Shown piece by piece: positions 11,353-23,830 of a stretch of 64,000 nt of DNA. Both the position numbers and the translations under genes were made by a program. This DNA is from Asterias amurensis (lineage: Eukaryota > Echinodermata > Asteroidea > Forcipulatida > Asteriidae). Each line of letters begins with the position of its first letter. Position 1 is the stretch's first letter. Where the stretch lies: contig NC_092654.1 in assembly GCF_032118995.1 (NCBI RefSeq), forward strand, positions 7,820,284-7,884,283. Reading direction: 5' to 3'. The notes beneath the pieces are model-generated. The model was given only the letters and a program-made list of their open reading frames with translations. It made no database searches and was not told where the DNA came from.

Positions 11353-12254
11353 CTAGCTACACGGCTTCAATCAACTACAGTTTGTTAGTTCTGAATTCAG
11401 GCCGGTAACGACGACAGAGAGAGTAGAGACAGCATGGCTATACCCTATGGTAGTTACACTACACTGTACACAGCAGAAACCATCATGAAGTTTAGGACCG
11501 TGTTCGTGGAAGAGTACCTAAGTAATGAGTTCGTAACGGCCGCCACCAAACCGAAGCACAATGCCAACCCTTGCGTGCGGTCCGAGCATGTCCTTGCTCT
11601 TCCATTCGTCAAGAAGACACATGTTTATCGTTCCACGTGAATAAACGGTTTCAATACATGTACACTTCAATAGACGTGAATAACCGGTTTCATTATTCGT
11701 CGTAAAGTCAATCTGACATTCCAACCTGCAGCCATGTGGTGTGCAGCGTGGATCATGTGTAGTGGCCGGCGTGTGTGAATCCATCCATCCAGGCACGTGT
11801 GACGAGCGCCCTCTGCTGTAGGAATTTGGGACAGCCAGTTGAGCATTATTTTTAATGGACTTAGTTTTGTCATGGTTTTGTCCTTCCCTTGCTCTATGGT
11901 TCTTCACATCAAACTTTGATGCAAGACACAGACAATATAAGTGTGTGATTTAAAACATAAGAAAGACTAACTTTACACAGAGACTATTCTTCGACAGGGT
12001 GAATAATCCCCTAGGAGATTCTGCCCCCCCCCCCCACGCACCCCGGACTATTGTGGCACTGCTTATTTTAAAGTTTGAAATAAAAGGAGCTAGTTACTTA
12101 CACGCATAGGGCCTAAGGGATCTAAATTAGACAAAATGATACTGTGCATGTGGATATAAAAGTATATTGATTACAATGAATAATAATAGGAGATAGACTA
12201 TTATTGCTCCATGGTTAATATGATATCAAAAAATAATTGTTTGCCTAAAAACTT
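11353..12254. other. No supported gene
   Basis: A 68-codon plus-strand frame at 11434-11640 and overlapping minus-strand frames have no recognised domain. A poly-C run lies at about 12025-12036. Confidence 0.4.
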
Positions 12255-12563
12255 ACTCGAAACGAGCACGAGAGTTTAGTATAAAATGAACGGCTCCCAC
12301 TGAAGTGCAAAGTTTTTGAGAACGAAGTAATTACTCGCGTAAGTATTTGAATTAAATCTGAGACCTCAGGTGAGGTCTCAAAGTACCTAAAAGCACACAC
12401 ATTGTGTGACAAGGGTGTTTCTTCTTCTCTTGAAACTTCTATGACCAATTGAGTTCAAATTTTCACAGGTTTGTTATTTTATGCTTCTTCCTCCTCAGAT
12501 ACACAAAGTGAGAAGCCTGGTCTTTGACAATATTACCAAAGAAGTCCAGTCCCTTTAAAGCAT
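12255..12563. mobile_element. MITE fragment, AGGCAGTGGACACTATTGG family
   Basis: This is a partial, diverged copy of the element that is complete at 30496-30878. It shares gagacctcag with its central palindrome, gtgtgacaagggtgttt, accaattgag, and an end reading accaaagaagtccagtccctttaa. Confidence 0.8.
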
Positions 12564-12565
12564 AG

Positions 12566-14674
12566 GCCTATTGCCCCAACTAGCACACAAGCCGTATAAC
12601 AGTATTGCCAGCTGTTCAAATGTAGGTATTTTGGAATTTCAAATTGTGGTCACGAGAAACATACGGAACTAGTTTTTCTGGTGATGGCACCGGATTGGGA
12701 CTTGAGTCAAGTCTAACTGCATGGCAAATTCAGACTGAAGCTAGACTTTGAGATTGTGGTATTCCTCTGCATCAGCCATTAAAAATGCCCCCACAGATGC
12801 TATCCTGCGCACCAACTCGCAATGGACGGAGGTTAATCTAACCATAGGAGGGCACTAACTCAGGCAACATTGTTTACATGAACAATAATATTATGGTCAA
12901 CATGACAGCCAAACCATGTCAAATCTCTATGCTTTAATGGTAAATTCTCCGTTAATTTTAAATCACCATTAAAGTGAAATGGTCACCTTTTTTCAAAAAA
13001 ATAAACTTTGCGTACAAAAAAACCCCAATCTATTGGAGCTTTGGAAGTGCCAACCAACTTGTTGAGATCATAGAGCAAGGATTTCAAGATGCTGGGTTAA
13101 TTTGATGACACTGGACACTATTGGCAGTTGTCAAAGACCAGTCTCCTCACTTGGTGTATCTCAACATAGGCTGTGCATAAAATAACACGAGTAAGATCTT
13201 GTTACAAAATTACAGTATGAATAATTAAAGTTGAACTTTGACATCATGTACAGGATAATATCATTTCAGTATTGTGTTTTTTACTTCATTAAACATTACA
13301 AAACAGTCCTGCTCAAAACTTTTTAAATTTGAGAATAAACCCACCTCTTCTTGAAAACTACACTAGATGTCTTTAAAATATTACTTTTAAAGGATACTAA
13401 TCTTTAAATGTTAAAAGACCAGCTCTCACTTGTTGATCCCAACGTCACTTTTGCATGACAATACCAATTTTTTGTAAAAATTTGGGCACAATTGGTAAGT
13501 GAAGTTAAAGGAAAATATTGATAGAATATGACAACCTATTGCTCCAACTACAAACACCTGAGCAGTTTTCAAGCGAGGTCACAAAGGATTTTCAGCCCAC
13601 CCTCTTCTCTAAAATCAAGTCTCAAGTAATAATTGTGTTGTTTTCCTGAGAAGTTAACAGTCAAAAAGTTTACTTTATCAGAATATTTGAAAGGAACATC
13701 ATCTTTCAGTCACTTGAAAGGAAATTTCATTAGATATTGCAAAAGGCCATATATATGTGGTGATAAGCAGTTTGGAAACTTTAGAATATAATTGTTTCCT
13801 CCACACTCTTTATTGTCCTGCGTTTTTAAAACAACAAAAAACAAATGTAATACTGGGCTGCTGTAATAGCAATAGATGTTGCCATATCCACCCCCAAACA
13901 ATTTATTTTTTAAATACTGAAATTTTCCAGTAGCTTCAGGTACGTGTGGAAATAAAAAAAAAAAAATTATTTTGTAAACAAAACTGCAAAATAGTAATAA
14001 AAAGAACAAAAACAGATCTTGAAAGTTGAACATAAGGCACCTCACGAAACTTAACTCTTCAGTCGTCATGCACCAATATCTTTTCTTTTTATCATGATGC
14101 AATTTGTAACTCACAAATCCTGAACTAAGCACCAGTGGAATCAAACCACTCACATCTGCTCTCATGGTAGTAATACAAGAAATTGCTGCTATACCGAGAG
14201 AACTGTGTGTCAATCTGAAGTGCTTTGTTTAGTTACAAAACAGTGAGTATAACAACAGACAAATTTGAAACATGTTTATGGGCATACAATTGTGTTTTGT
14301 TTAAATACCAGTAGGCCTAGACCTTTCTCATGATGCCTCTATTTTGGTCTTGTTCCTCGTATCAAATAATAATATTGAATGCTAATAATCATTTTGCAAA
14401 TAGGAACCAGACTATTTAGTTCTTCCAGCCTCGGTTCGGTAACATTGATATCAATGGGAGAATTTCAAGATGGCTGCACCATGATAAAGGTCTATTCTCA
14501 CCCGGTGTATAATAACAGATGCATAAAATAACAAATCTGTGAAAATTTGGACTCAATTGGTCATTTAATTTGCAAGAGAATAATGACAGAAAAAAACACC
14601 CTTCTGCCCCAAAATATTTGTGTGGTTTCAAGATGCCTAATAAAAAGCTTCATCAGACATGAAGTCTTTTATTA
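12566..14674. other. Probable intron sequence with small MITE fragments
   Basis: Near 13105-13165 (acactggacactattggcag then gtcaaagaccagtctcctca) and 14500-14640 there are short pieces of the same TTAA-flanked family. The rest shows no recognised gene. A 167-codon minus-strand frame at 13710-14213 is AT-rich, hydrophobic and without a domain, so I do not call it. Confidence 0.5.
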
Positions 14675-15241
14675 TTAAGCAAGAAATGTTACTTTACAGG
14701 GAGCTGATTCTCAGAATGTTTTCAGTATCAACGGCTCTGCATTGCTCGTTACCAAGTAAGTAAGTTTTAATGATAGCAACTATTTTGAGTAGTTACCAAT
14801 AGTGTCCAATGCCTTTAAGCGAGAAATGTTACTTTACAGGGAGCCGACTCTCACAATGTTTTACGTTATCAACAGCTCTGCATTGCTCGTTTCCAAGGAA
14901 GTAAGTTTTAATGATAGCAAATATTTTGAGTAGTTACCAATAGTGTCCAATGCCTTTAAGCGAGAAATGTTACTTTACAGGGAGCTGATTCTCAGAATGT
15001 TTTACGTTATCAACAGCTCTGCATTGCTCGTTACCAAGGAAGTAAGTTTTAATGATAGCAAATATTTTGAGTAGTTACCAATAGTGTCCAATGCCTTTAA
15101 GCGAGAAATGTTACTTTACAGGGAGCTGATTCTCAGAATGTTTTACGTTATCAACAGCTCTGCATTGCTCGTTACCAAGGAAGTAAGTTTTTATGATAGC
15201 AACTATTTTGAGTAGTTACCAATAGTGTCCAGTGCCTTTAA
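14675..15241. repeat. Four tandem copies of a 141-bp unit from a MITE end
   Basis: The segment gagaaatgttactttacagg occurs near 14681 (as aagaaatg), 14821, 14962 and 15103, giving a period of 140-141 bp. Each unit finishes with taccaatagtgtccaatgcc followed by tttaa, which is the terminal sequence of the family that is complete at 30496-30878. The right end of one insertion has therefore been amplified in tandem. Confidence 0.9.
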
Positions 15242-15889
15242 TTTACAACTTGCAGTGGAAGAGCATTGTAGTGCTGCAGGGTAGGAATACTATGGTCTGA
15301 TGTTGCTTATTGCTACCTTCTTTGGTTATGCATGTCATGATGGGCATGTGCAATCTGTATAGGGGCGACTTCTTCATACTTTGGATACTTTGCAGTGAGG
15401 GAAGATGGTTGGGACAGCAGTCTGCCTAAGTAAACTTTCAGTCCTTTGGTCGAGGTTCAAATTGATCCTTGTCAAAGTGCACTTGTAAACAAATTGAACA
15501 AAAACATAACCATTCATAAATATATTTGAAGGAATAGCATGTTGCCACAAAAGCTTCTGACAACATGTTTTATCTTTTCCAAATGCTCAAAAGATAAAAG
15601 GTTACCCTGTTTGTTTCCAATATCAAACAAGGCAAAGGGGCGCATGGCTTCTGACTGGCAACTCCCAATTTCTCAATTTGTAAGGATTCTGAGGATCACA
15701 CATCAGATGTTCCACCCAAAGTTTATTTAAAACAAAAAGTCTTTTTGTTTAAAATTCACAAAATTATGTATGTTTACAAACATAATTCAACAATGTTTTA
15801 TTTTACTCAAAAACAAAATGCGTACAGTGACATTGTTGGTATCTTTCTAATGCATGTTTCAGTGGCTTGCTGAACAAAACCCTAAATGC
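15242..15889. other. No recognised feature
   Basis: Unique-looking sequence without a supported exon or repeat. Confidence 0.4.
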
Positions 15890-16412
15890 TTAAAGTGGTC
15901 TTAGAATATGAAATGCATTGTTGAGCAGTTCGGTACAGTGTTAACCATCACTTGTCTCCAATTGCCGTAAATTTGTTGTTGAAAGTTTAGTTTTTAACTT
16001 GCACAGTATGAAAGTAAATGACAGTAGAAAGCTTCCCTTGAAATAGTTACTTACTGAGGTGCTGTAGTTTTTGAGAAATGAGTACAACAAATAATTTTCG
16101 TCTCAGTTTTTGCATTTTAAATAGTTTTAACCAGTTATGCTATGTTTATGGTATAATATAAAAACTGGTTAATGGGTTTTTACATGCTAAAATAATTTTC
16201 ACCTCGCTGAGAAGTAAATTTTGTGACTTGTTTTACTAATTTTTCAAAAGTTACAGCACTTCAGCGAGTTATATTTGATGAGAAGCTTTCTATCATCATT
16301 ATCTTCAAACCCTGTAAGTTTAATTTAAAAAAATGGCTGGACCTTTTGAAAACAAAATTGATGCTTCAATTGAAGGCTAGTCTTTGACAATTACCAATAG
16401 TGTCCACTGCCT
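15890..16412. mobile_element. Foldback MITE variant with TTAA-side end
   Basis: Arms near 16022-16105 and 16190-16302 are imperfect inverted copies, each with a ctgtagtttttgagaa-like stem and an agcttcc/ggaagctt-like stem. The right end (attaccaatagtgtccactg, ending 16412) is the terminal repeat of the AGGCAGTGGACACTATTGG family and is followed by TTAA. The left border is not clear. Confidence 0.6.
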
Positions 16413-16429
16413 TTAATATCACACTCAAT

Positions 16430-17010
16430 TGTTGCTATCAATTGACCATAAAAAAAAGTGTTTCAAGTTTACTTTAAAGGGACACGCTGCTTGGGTAAGG
16501 CAACTTGGTGCATAAAAAGCGTTTATGTTTTTTTAATGAAACGCATATGGTAAGAAATATATTTTGTAAGTAGAATATAATGAGCCACAAGAATATGCCT
16601 CCAAATCGTGTGGTTTCCTTTAACTTTGCAAAATTACATGTTCAACCGATGCTCGTCCCGTTAGTCATGGGGCATAATGTGCATGATTATATTCTACTTT
16701 CAAACATATTCCTTTTTTTAAACGGTTACAAGCGCTTTTTATAAGATCAGTTATATTTTGAAGTTAAATGAGAATGTTGTCTCACCTCTATTTTCTCTAT
16801 GAGCAAATAAATAGCAGGAATGTCAAAACAGAATCCTTTTCCCGTTGTCTTCTTACTTCCTAGTAACTGGATGATGATGATGAACCTTGACATGTGACCT
16901 GAAAGTAACAAACAAACAATACTTCTCATTAAGAACCCTCTCGTCAGTGACAAACTGCGGATATGGTCAATGTTTTTTGGGCAAGTACCGTCATTTGCTT
17001 AACTTCAAAC
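16430..17010. repeat. Copy 1 of an intragenic segmental duplication (about 0.6 kb)
   Basis: Starting at ttgctatcaattgaccata, this block matches 18091-18690 in order. It contains a MITE remnant beginning aaagggacacgctgc, then intron sequence, then an exon-like segment and its 3' splice region. The offset between matching exon borders is 1684 bp. Confidence 0.85.
16786..16898 (-). pseudogene. Duplicated exon with 4-base insertion
   Basis: This is the copy of the 18474-18582 exon. It keeps the acceptor (gttactttcag|GTCAC, start 16898) and donor (ATAGAG|GTGAGA, end 16786), but is 113 bases instead of 109. The extra four bases lie in an ATC microsatellite expansion (CATCATCATCATC) and shift the frame, so reading from the phase of the other copy meets TAA soon after. 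The 3' part still reads GKGFCFDIPAIYLLIEKIE in the other frame. This is a dead tandem exon, or possibly an alternative exon if splicing differs. Confidence 0.6.
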
Positions 17011-18090
17011 ATACAACATATCGCTCATGCCACAAAACGACCACAGCCAAAGCTCAGTGTTTTCTGAAAAAAGGTGTGTGAAGTTTAACTTTCAAACTGC
17101 TGTTTTAGACCATGCCTTTTACTGTAAACATTTTTTGGTCATCGTACTTGAAAACGATGAAAGAAAAAATAGCCTTGTTGCAAAGATTGTGTGCTTTCAG
17201 ATGACTGAAAATGGCTTCATGCCCCTGAAGCCTTTGTACTTTGTACAAATTGAACTTTTTGACAAGGTATTTAGGCTGGTAACCTTTTTCTGGTAGCACA
17301 ATTTTGTTGTGCTTAGCTAGTTTTTGTGCTTAAGCAGCTTTATGAAACTTAGCCCAGCACTGTGCATACTGCGGGGATGGGGGGACACATTATTTTATAG
17401 TTGGCTTTACAGATGAGAACATGGGTCGAATATCAGTAAGCTGTTAATAAGCAGAAAATACTTCTTTCTCAGACAAACATCTTTGCTCGGAACAAATTAC
17501 GCAGTGTAAGTGGGGCGCCAGTCACAGCAACTTGACTCATAATTTGATTTGGTTTGCTTTATGCTTTATCTAACTCATGCATACTATTAAGTCTGATAAC
17601 TTACTGAGCATGACCTTGCCTCAATGTCACAATGATTGCAACTCACAGTAGATGACACTTTCCATTAAAAATCGTATTCTGAAATGATTCTTATACACTT
17701 CTTACGAGATTCTGAAGAGAAAAAAAAAACATTTTGAAGTTTCTCAAAAGATCCTGGTGTATTTCTTTTGAGATCTCACTAATTTACATATTAAATACTT
17801 GTAAGAATCACATAAGACTCTGATAAGATTCTTATAAGACTGCTCAATAGACTCTAATAAGATTCTATACGACTGCTCAATACAGGTTCTTATAAGATTC
17901 CTATAAGTTTCTTATAAGTTTGTTATAGAGTATTTTGTGAGGGAAGTAAGCCATGGCCCATTTTTTTTATTGACCATACACAGCCACATAAGCATATATA
18001 GCCTTGCCTGTAGTGTCGTGTTGGGTTGCAATGATGATGCCAAGCATAAAAGTGAATCACGGCAAACAATAATATAGGTTATTATTACAT
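17011..18090. other. Probable intron; degenerate AT-rich repeats at 17690-17940
   Basis: Between 17690 and 17940 short segments such as ttcttataagattc and gactgctcaatag recur irregularly, as a decayed tandem repeat would. Open frames at 17027-17299 on both strands lack domains and are not called. Confidence 0.5.
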
Positions 18091-18690
18091 TCTTGTTGCT
18101 ATCAATTGACCATAAGAATAGAGTGTTTCAAATTTACTTTAAAGGGACACGTTGCCTGGGATTGGACTTAGTTGGTGTTTAGAAATCGTTTTTTTTTTTT
18201 TTTTTATATAATATGCATATGTTAAGAAGGATGTTTTAGAATACAATGAGCCACAAGAATATGCCCCAAAATTGTGTGGTTTTTCTTTTACTTTCTTTTA
18301 AAATTTGACTCCACAAGCTGGCGTGTCATGTTAGTAGAGAACATTAGAAAAACTGTGCAAATGCTGGGCATAATGTGCTTAGTTAAATTCTACTTTCAAC
18401 ATTTTATAAACGGTTCCAAGCGCTTTTCATAAGATCAGTAACATTTTGAAGTTAAATGAGAATGTTGTCTCACCTCTATTTTCTCTATGAGCAGATTAAT
18501 AGCAGGAATGTCAAAACAGAATCCTTTTCCCATTGTCTTCTTCCTTCCTAGTAACTGGATATGTTGAACCTTGAAATGTGACCTGAAAGTAACAAAGAAA
18601 CAATACTACTCATTAAGAACCCTCTCGTTAGTGACAAACTGCGGATTTGGTCAATGTTTTTTTATTGGTACGTACTGTCATTTGCTTAAA
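18091..18690. repeat. Copy 2 of the intragenic segmental duplication
   Basis: Matches 16430-17010 (see that entry). This copy holds the intact version of the exon. Confidence 0.85.
18474..18582 (-). CDS. Internal exon of unidentified minus-strand gene
   Basis: A 109-base exon lies between acceptor ttactttcag|GTCAC (start 18582) and donor ATAGAG|GTGAGA (end 18474). With one base completing a split codon, the remaining 36 codons are open and protein-like: SHFKVQHIQLLGRKKTM then GKGFCFDIPAINLLIEKIE. It ends in phase 0, the phase needed by the exon at 9624-9670. The other two frames are interrupted. I do not recognise the protein. The tandem duplicate at 16786-16898 would lie in the intron between the two. 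Intron lengths of about 9 kb are ordinary for an invertebrate deuterostome gene. Confidence 0.55.
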
Positions 18691-19056
18691 ACACACCTCT
18701 GCCCACTGTTCTAAACAGGGATCGGCACGGGAAGCCGGGCAGTAGGAGTTTGACTAGGAGAGGCTATTTGAGACGCTGGCCATATAGAATGTTTCATGAG
18801 TGAGAAGTTGCTCAATACTTCACACACATTCTTGGCCGTTCCTAGCCCTTTGATCCCCACGATAAAAGTAACCGGCCAACAAATCTGATTAAAAACACAA
18901 CAACATTTAAATTTATTTAGTTACACAGGGTTAAGAAAGGGAAATGATAAATAAACCGGCACAATCTACACACAAACACAAAAAATTAAAACATCAAATA
19001 TAGGTAAAAACTGGTAAAACAAGTAATTGAAAATAAAAGATTCTTTAAAAAAAAAA
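18691..19056. other. Leader of the 145-bp satellite region
   Basis: The stretch at 18906-19060 (gttaagaaagggaaatgata, ccggcacaatctacacacaa) is repeated in modified form at 19437-19570 within the array, so the array has a higher-order component. The part from 18691 to 18905 is unrecognised. Confidence 0.6.
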
Positions 19057-22000
19057 GCAAGAGAGTGCCAGTCTACCTACTAACCACTGTAGGTTCTCTT
19101 GGTGGATCGAGGGGACTTCTCGCTATTAACGTCGCTAACTCGGAGTGAGTTTTTATTATTTTTCATAATCCCAAATTTTCAAGCCCTCGCATCATAGGGT
19201 TTGGTTAGGTAGAGTGCCAGTCTACCAGCTACTACCGCAGAGTAGGTTCTCTAATGGATCCAGTGGACTTCTCGCTCAGAACGTCACTTCCCTGGAGTGA
19301 GTTTTTATTCCTTAAATATATTCCCATAATCGCTAGTATCATAGGGTTTTGTTAGTTAGAGTGCCAGTCTACCTACTACCGCAGAGTAGGTTCTCTTAAA
19401 GGATCGAGTGGACTTCGCGTTCTTAACTTTACAGAGTTAAGATAAGTGGAATGAACAATTAACCGGCACCATCTGCACACAAACACAAAAAATTGTTGTT
19501 AAGGGAAATTTAAAAAAAGGCAAAAACTGGTAAAAACATGTCATAAAAAAAAAAAAACAAGATTCTTAAAAAAAAAAACCAAGAGATTGCCAGTCTACCT
19601 ACTACCCACTGTAGGTTCTCTTGGTGGCTCGAATGGACCTCTCGCTCAGAACGTCACTGCACCGGAGTGAGTTCTTATTCCTTCAATATGTTCCCATATT
19701 CGCAAGTATCATAGAAACTTGTTAGGAAGAGTGCCAGTCTACCTACTTCCGCACCATAGGTTCTCTTATTGGATCAATCAGACTTCTCGCTTAGAACGTC
19801 ACTGCACCGGAGTGAGTTCTTATTCCTTCAATATATTCCCATATTTGCAAGTATCATAGAAACTTGTTAGGTAGAGTGCCAGTCTACCTACTTCCGCACC
19901 ATAGGTTCTCTTATTGGATCAATCAGACTTCTCGCTTAGAACGTCACTGCACCGGAGTGAGTTCTTATTCCTTCAATACAATCCCATATTCGCAAGTGTC
20001 ATAGGAAATTGTTACGTAGAGTGCCAGTCTACCTACTACCGCAGAGTAGGTTCTCTTGTTGGATCGATCGGACTTCTCGCTCAGAACGTCACTGCACCGG
20101 AGTGAGTTCTTATTCCTTCAATACAATCCCATATTCGCAAGTATCATAGGAAATTGTTACGTAGAGTGCCAGTCTACCTACTACCGCAGAGTAGGTTCTC
20201 TTATTGGATCGATTCGGACTTCTCGCTCAGAACGTCACTGCACCGGAGTGAGTTTTTATTCCTTCAATACAATCCCATATTCGCAAGTATCATGGGAAAT
20301 TGTTACGTAGAGTGCCAGTCTACCTACTACCGCAGAGTAGGTTCTCTTATTGGATCGATCGGACTTCTCGCTCAGAACGTCACTGCACCTGAGTTAGTTC
20401 TTATTCCTTCTATACAATCTCATATTCGCAAGCATCATAGGAAATTGTTACGTAGAGTGCCAGTCTACCTACTACCGCAGAGTAGGTTCTCTAAGTGGAT
20501 CGATCGGACTTCTCGCTCAGAACGTCACTGCACCGGAGTGAGTTCTTATCCTTCAGTACAATCCCATACTCGCAAGTATCTTAGGAAATTGTTACGTAGA
20601 GTGCCAGTCTACCTACTACCGCAGAGCAGGTTCTCTTATTGGATCGTTCGGACTTCTCGCTCAGAACGTCACTGCACCGGAGTGAGTTCTTATTCCTTCA
20701 ATACAATCCCATATTCGCAAGTATCATAGGAAATTGTTACGTAGAGTGCCAGTCTACCTACTACCGCAGAGTAGGTTCTCTTATTGGATCGATTCGGACT
20801 TCTCGCTCAGAACGTCACTGCACCGGAGTGAGTTTTTATTCCTTCAATACAATCCCATATTCGCAAGTATCTTAGGAAATTGTTACGTAGAGTGCCAGTC
20901 TACCTACTACCGCAGAGTAGGTTCTCTAAGTGGATCGATCGGACTTCTCGCTTGGAACATCACTGCACCGGAGTGAGTTCTTATTCCTTCTATACAATCT
21001 CATATTCGCAAGCATCATAGGAAATTGTTACGTAGAGTGCCAGTCTACCTACTACCGCAGAGTAGGTTCTCTAAGTGGATCGATCGGACTTCTCGCTCAG
21101 AACGTCACTGCACCGGAGTGAGTTCTTATTCCTTCAATATATTCCCATATTCGCAAGTATCATGGGAAATTGTTACGTAGAGTGCCAGTCTACCTACTAC
21201 CGCAGAGTAGGTTCTCTTATTGGATCGATTCGGACTTCTCGCTCAGAACGTCACTGCACCGGAGTGAGTTTTTATTCCTTCAATACAATCCCATATTCGC
21301 AAGTATCATGGGAAATTGTTACGTAGAGTGCCAGTCTACCTACTACCGCAGAGTAGGTTCTCTTATTGGATCGATCGGACTTCTCGCTCAGAACGTCACT
21401 GCACCGGAGTGAGTTTTTATTCCTTCAATACAATCCCATATTCGCAAGTATCATGGGAAATTGTTACGTAGAGTGCCAGTCTACCTACTACCGCAGAGTA
21501 GGTTCTCTTAGTGGATCGATCGGACTTCTCGCTCAGAACGTCACTGCAACGGAGTGAGTTCTTATCCTTCAGTACAATCCCATACTCGCAAGTATCTTAG
21601 GAAATTGTTACGTAGAGTGCCAGTCTACCTACTACCGCAGAGTAGGTTCTCTTATTGGATCGATTCGGACTTCTCGCTCAGAACTTCACTGCACCGGAGT
21701 GAGTTCTTATTCCTTCAATACAATCCCATATTCGCAAGTATCATAGGAAATTGTTACGTAGAGTGCCAGTCTACCTACTACCGCAGAGTAGGTTCTCTTA
21801 TTGGATCGATTCGGACTTCTCGCTCAGAACGTCACTGCACCGGAGTGAGTTTTTATTCCTTCAATACAATCCCATATTCGCAAGTATCGTGGGAAATTGT
21901 TACGTAGAGTGCCAGTCTACCTACTACCGCAGAGTAGGTTCTCTTATTGGATCGATCGGACTTCTCGCTCAGAACGTCACTGCACCGGAGTGAGTTCTTA

Positions 22001-23830
22001 TCCTTCAATACAATCCCATATTCGCAAGTATCTTAGGAAATTGTTACGTAGAGTGCCAGTCTACCTACTACCGCAGAGTAGGTTCTCTAAGTGGATCGAT
22101 CGGACTTCTCGCTTAGAACATCACTGCACCGGAGTGAGTTCTTATTCCTTCAATATATTCCCATATTCGCAAGTATCATAGAAACCTGTTAGGTAGAGTG
22201 CCAGTCTACCTACTTCCGCACCATAAGTTCTCTTAGTGGATAGATCGGACTTCTCGCTCAGAACGTCACTGCACCGGAGTGAGTTCTTATTCCTTCAATA
22301 CAATCCCATATTCACAAGTATCATAGAAACTTGTTAGGTAGAGTGCCAGTCTACCTACTTCCGCAACTTAGGTTCTCTTATTGGATCGATCGGACTTCTC
22401 GCTCAGAACGTCACTTCACCGGAGTGAGTTTTTATTCCTTCAATATATTCCCATATTCGCAAGTATCATAGAAACTTGTTAGGTAGAGTGCCAGTCTACC
22501 TACTTCCGCACCATAAGTTCTCTTAGTGGATAGATCGGACTTCTCGCTCAGAACGTCACTGCACCGGAATGAGTTCTTATTCCTTCAATATATTCCCATA
22601 TTCGCAAAAATCATAAAAACTTGTTAAGTAGAGTGCCAGTCTACCTACTACCGCAGGGGTCGAAATTGCCACTAGCCCGCTAGCCCGGGACTACCACATT
22701 TACAGCCGGGCTACTGATTTTTCCAGTTTGATAGCCCGACGGGCTAGTGGAAAAATAATGCAAAAATCATCATCACAAACAATAAAGAACTATGTTATTG
22801 GTGTATTGTAAAGTTTGAGCCGTGACGCGAGACATAATGTGTCTTTCGGGCTACCAAAATCTTATCAGGACTACTAAAAATTATTGGTCACTAGCCCTGC
22901 TGACTACCATGGAAATACACTTAATTTCGACCCCTGTACCGCACCTAAGGTTCTCTTATTGGATCTCTCTATAGTTCTCTCTATCAACGACACCGCCTCA
23001 TAAAGAGTTTGTATCCCTTCAATATATTCCCATATTCGCAAGTATCATAGAAATTTGTTACATAGAGTGCCATTCTACCTACTACCGCAGGGTAGGTTCT
23101 CTTATTGTATCAATGGACTTCTCGCTATTGACAGCACTGCCTCATTAAAAGTTTGTATCGTTTCAATATATTCCCATATTCGCAAGTATCATAGAAATTT
23201 GTTAGATAGAGTGCCAGTCTACCTGTTACCGCACCAAAGGTTCTCTTATTGGATCGTGTGGACTTCTCGCTATTAACGTCACCGCCTCATAAAGAGTTTG
23301 TATCTCAATATATTCCCATATTCGCAAGTATCATAGAAACTTGTTAGGTAGAGTGCCAGTCTACCTACTTCCGCACCTAAGGTTCTCTTATTGGATCAAT
23401 TGACTTCTCGCTTTTAACGTCACCGCCTCATTAAGAGTTTGTATCCCTTCAATGTATTCCCATATTCGCAAGTATCATAGGAATTTGTTACGTAGAGTGC
23501 CAGTCTACCTACTATCGCACCTAAGGTTCTCTTATTGGCTCAATTGACTTCTCGCTTTTAACGTCACCACCTCATTAAGAGTTTGTATCCCTTCAATATA
23601 TTCCCATATTCGCAAGTATCATAGAAACTTGTTAGGTAGAGTGCCAGTCTACCTACTATCGCACCTACGGTTCTCTTATTGGATCAATGGACTTCTCGCT
23701 ATTAACGTCACTGCCTCATTAAGAGTTTGTATCCCTTCAATATATTCCCATATTCCCAAGTATCATAGAAACTTGTTAGGTAGAGTGCCAGTCTACAACT
23801 ACTACCGCAGAGTAGGATCGAGTTGGAACA
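19057..23830. repeat. 145-bp satellite array (about 30 monomers)
   Basis: The segment agagtgccagtctacctact recurs about every 145 bp: near 19729, 19875, 20019, 20164, 20310, 20455, 20598, 20743, 20888, 21035, and so on to 22630, then 23066 to 23786. The core (about 19.9-22.1 kb) is highly uniform, while both flanks are diverged. The right part uses a variant with cgcctcattaagagtttgta in place of the cactgcaccggagtgagttc segment. As 145 is not a multiple of three, all three frames of one strand are open in rotation. This explains the long frames (up to 191 codons), which are not genes. Confidence 0.95.
22654..22936. mobile_element. 283-bp MITE inserted in the 145-bp satellite
   Basis: The element starts CAGGGGTCGAAATT and ends AATTTCGACCCCTG, a 14-bp perfect terminal inverted repeat. 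TACCG flanks it on both sides (22649-22653 and 22937-22941). Removing the element and one TACCG restores the satellite sequence ctactaccgcacctaagg. CAGGGG...CCCCTG ends are common in hAT elements, but those duplicate 8 bp, so superfamily is uncertain. It carries no open frame. Confidence 0.85.

Noticed and set aside
13710..14213. 167-codon minus-strand frame
   Set aside because: Low-complexity, Phe/Leu-rich, crosses a poly-A stretch and has no domain or splice evidence.
19914..22181. Long repeated frames (up to 191 codons) that look like a repeat protein
   Set aside because: The monomer is 145 bp, not a multiple of three, so the frames only rotate through an AT/GC pattern lacking stops. There is no start context or variation biased to third positions.
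19057..23830. CRISPR-like regular array
   Set aside because: The whole 145-bp monomer is conserved with no variable spacers, and the sequence is animal DNA; it is a satellite.
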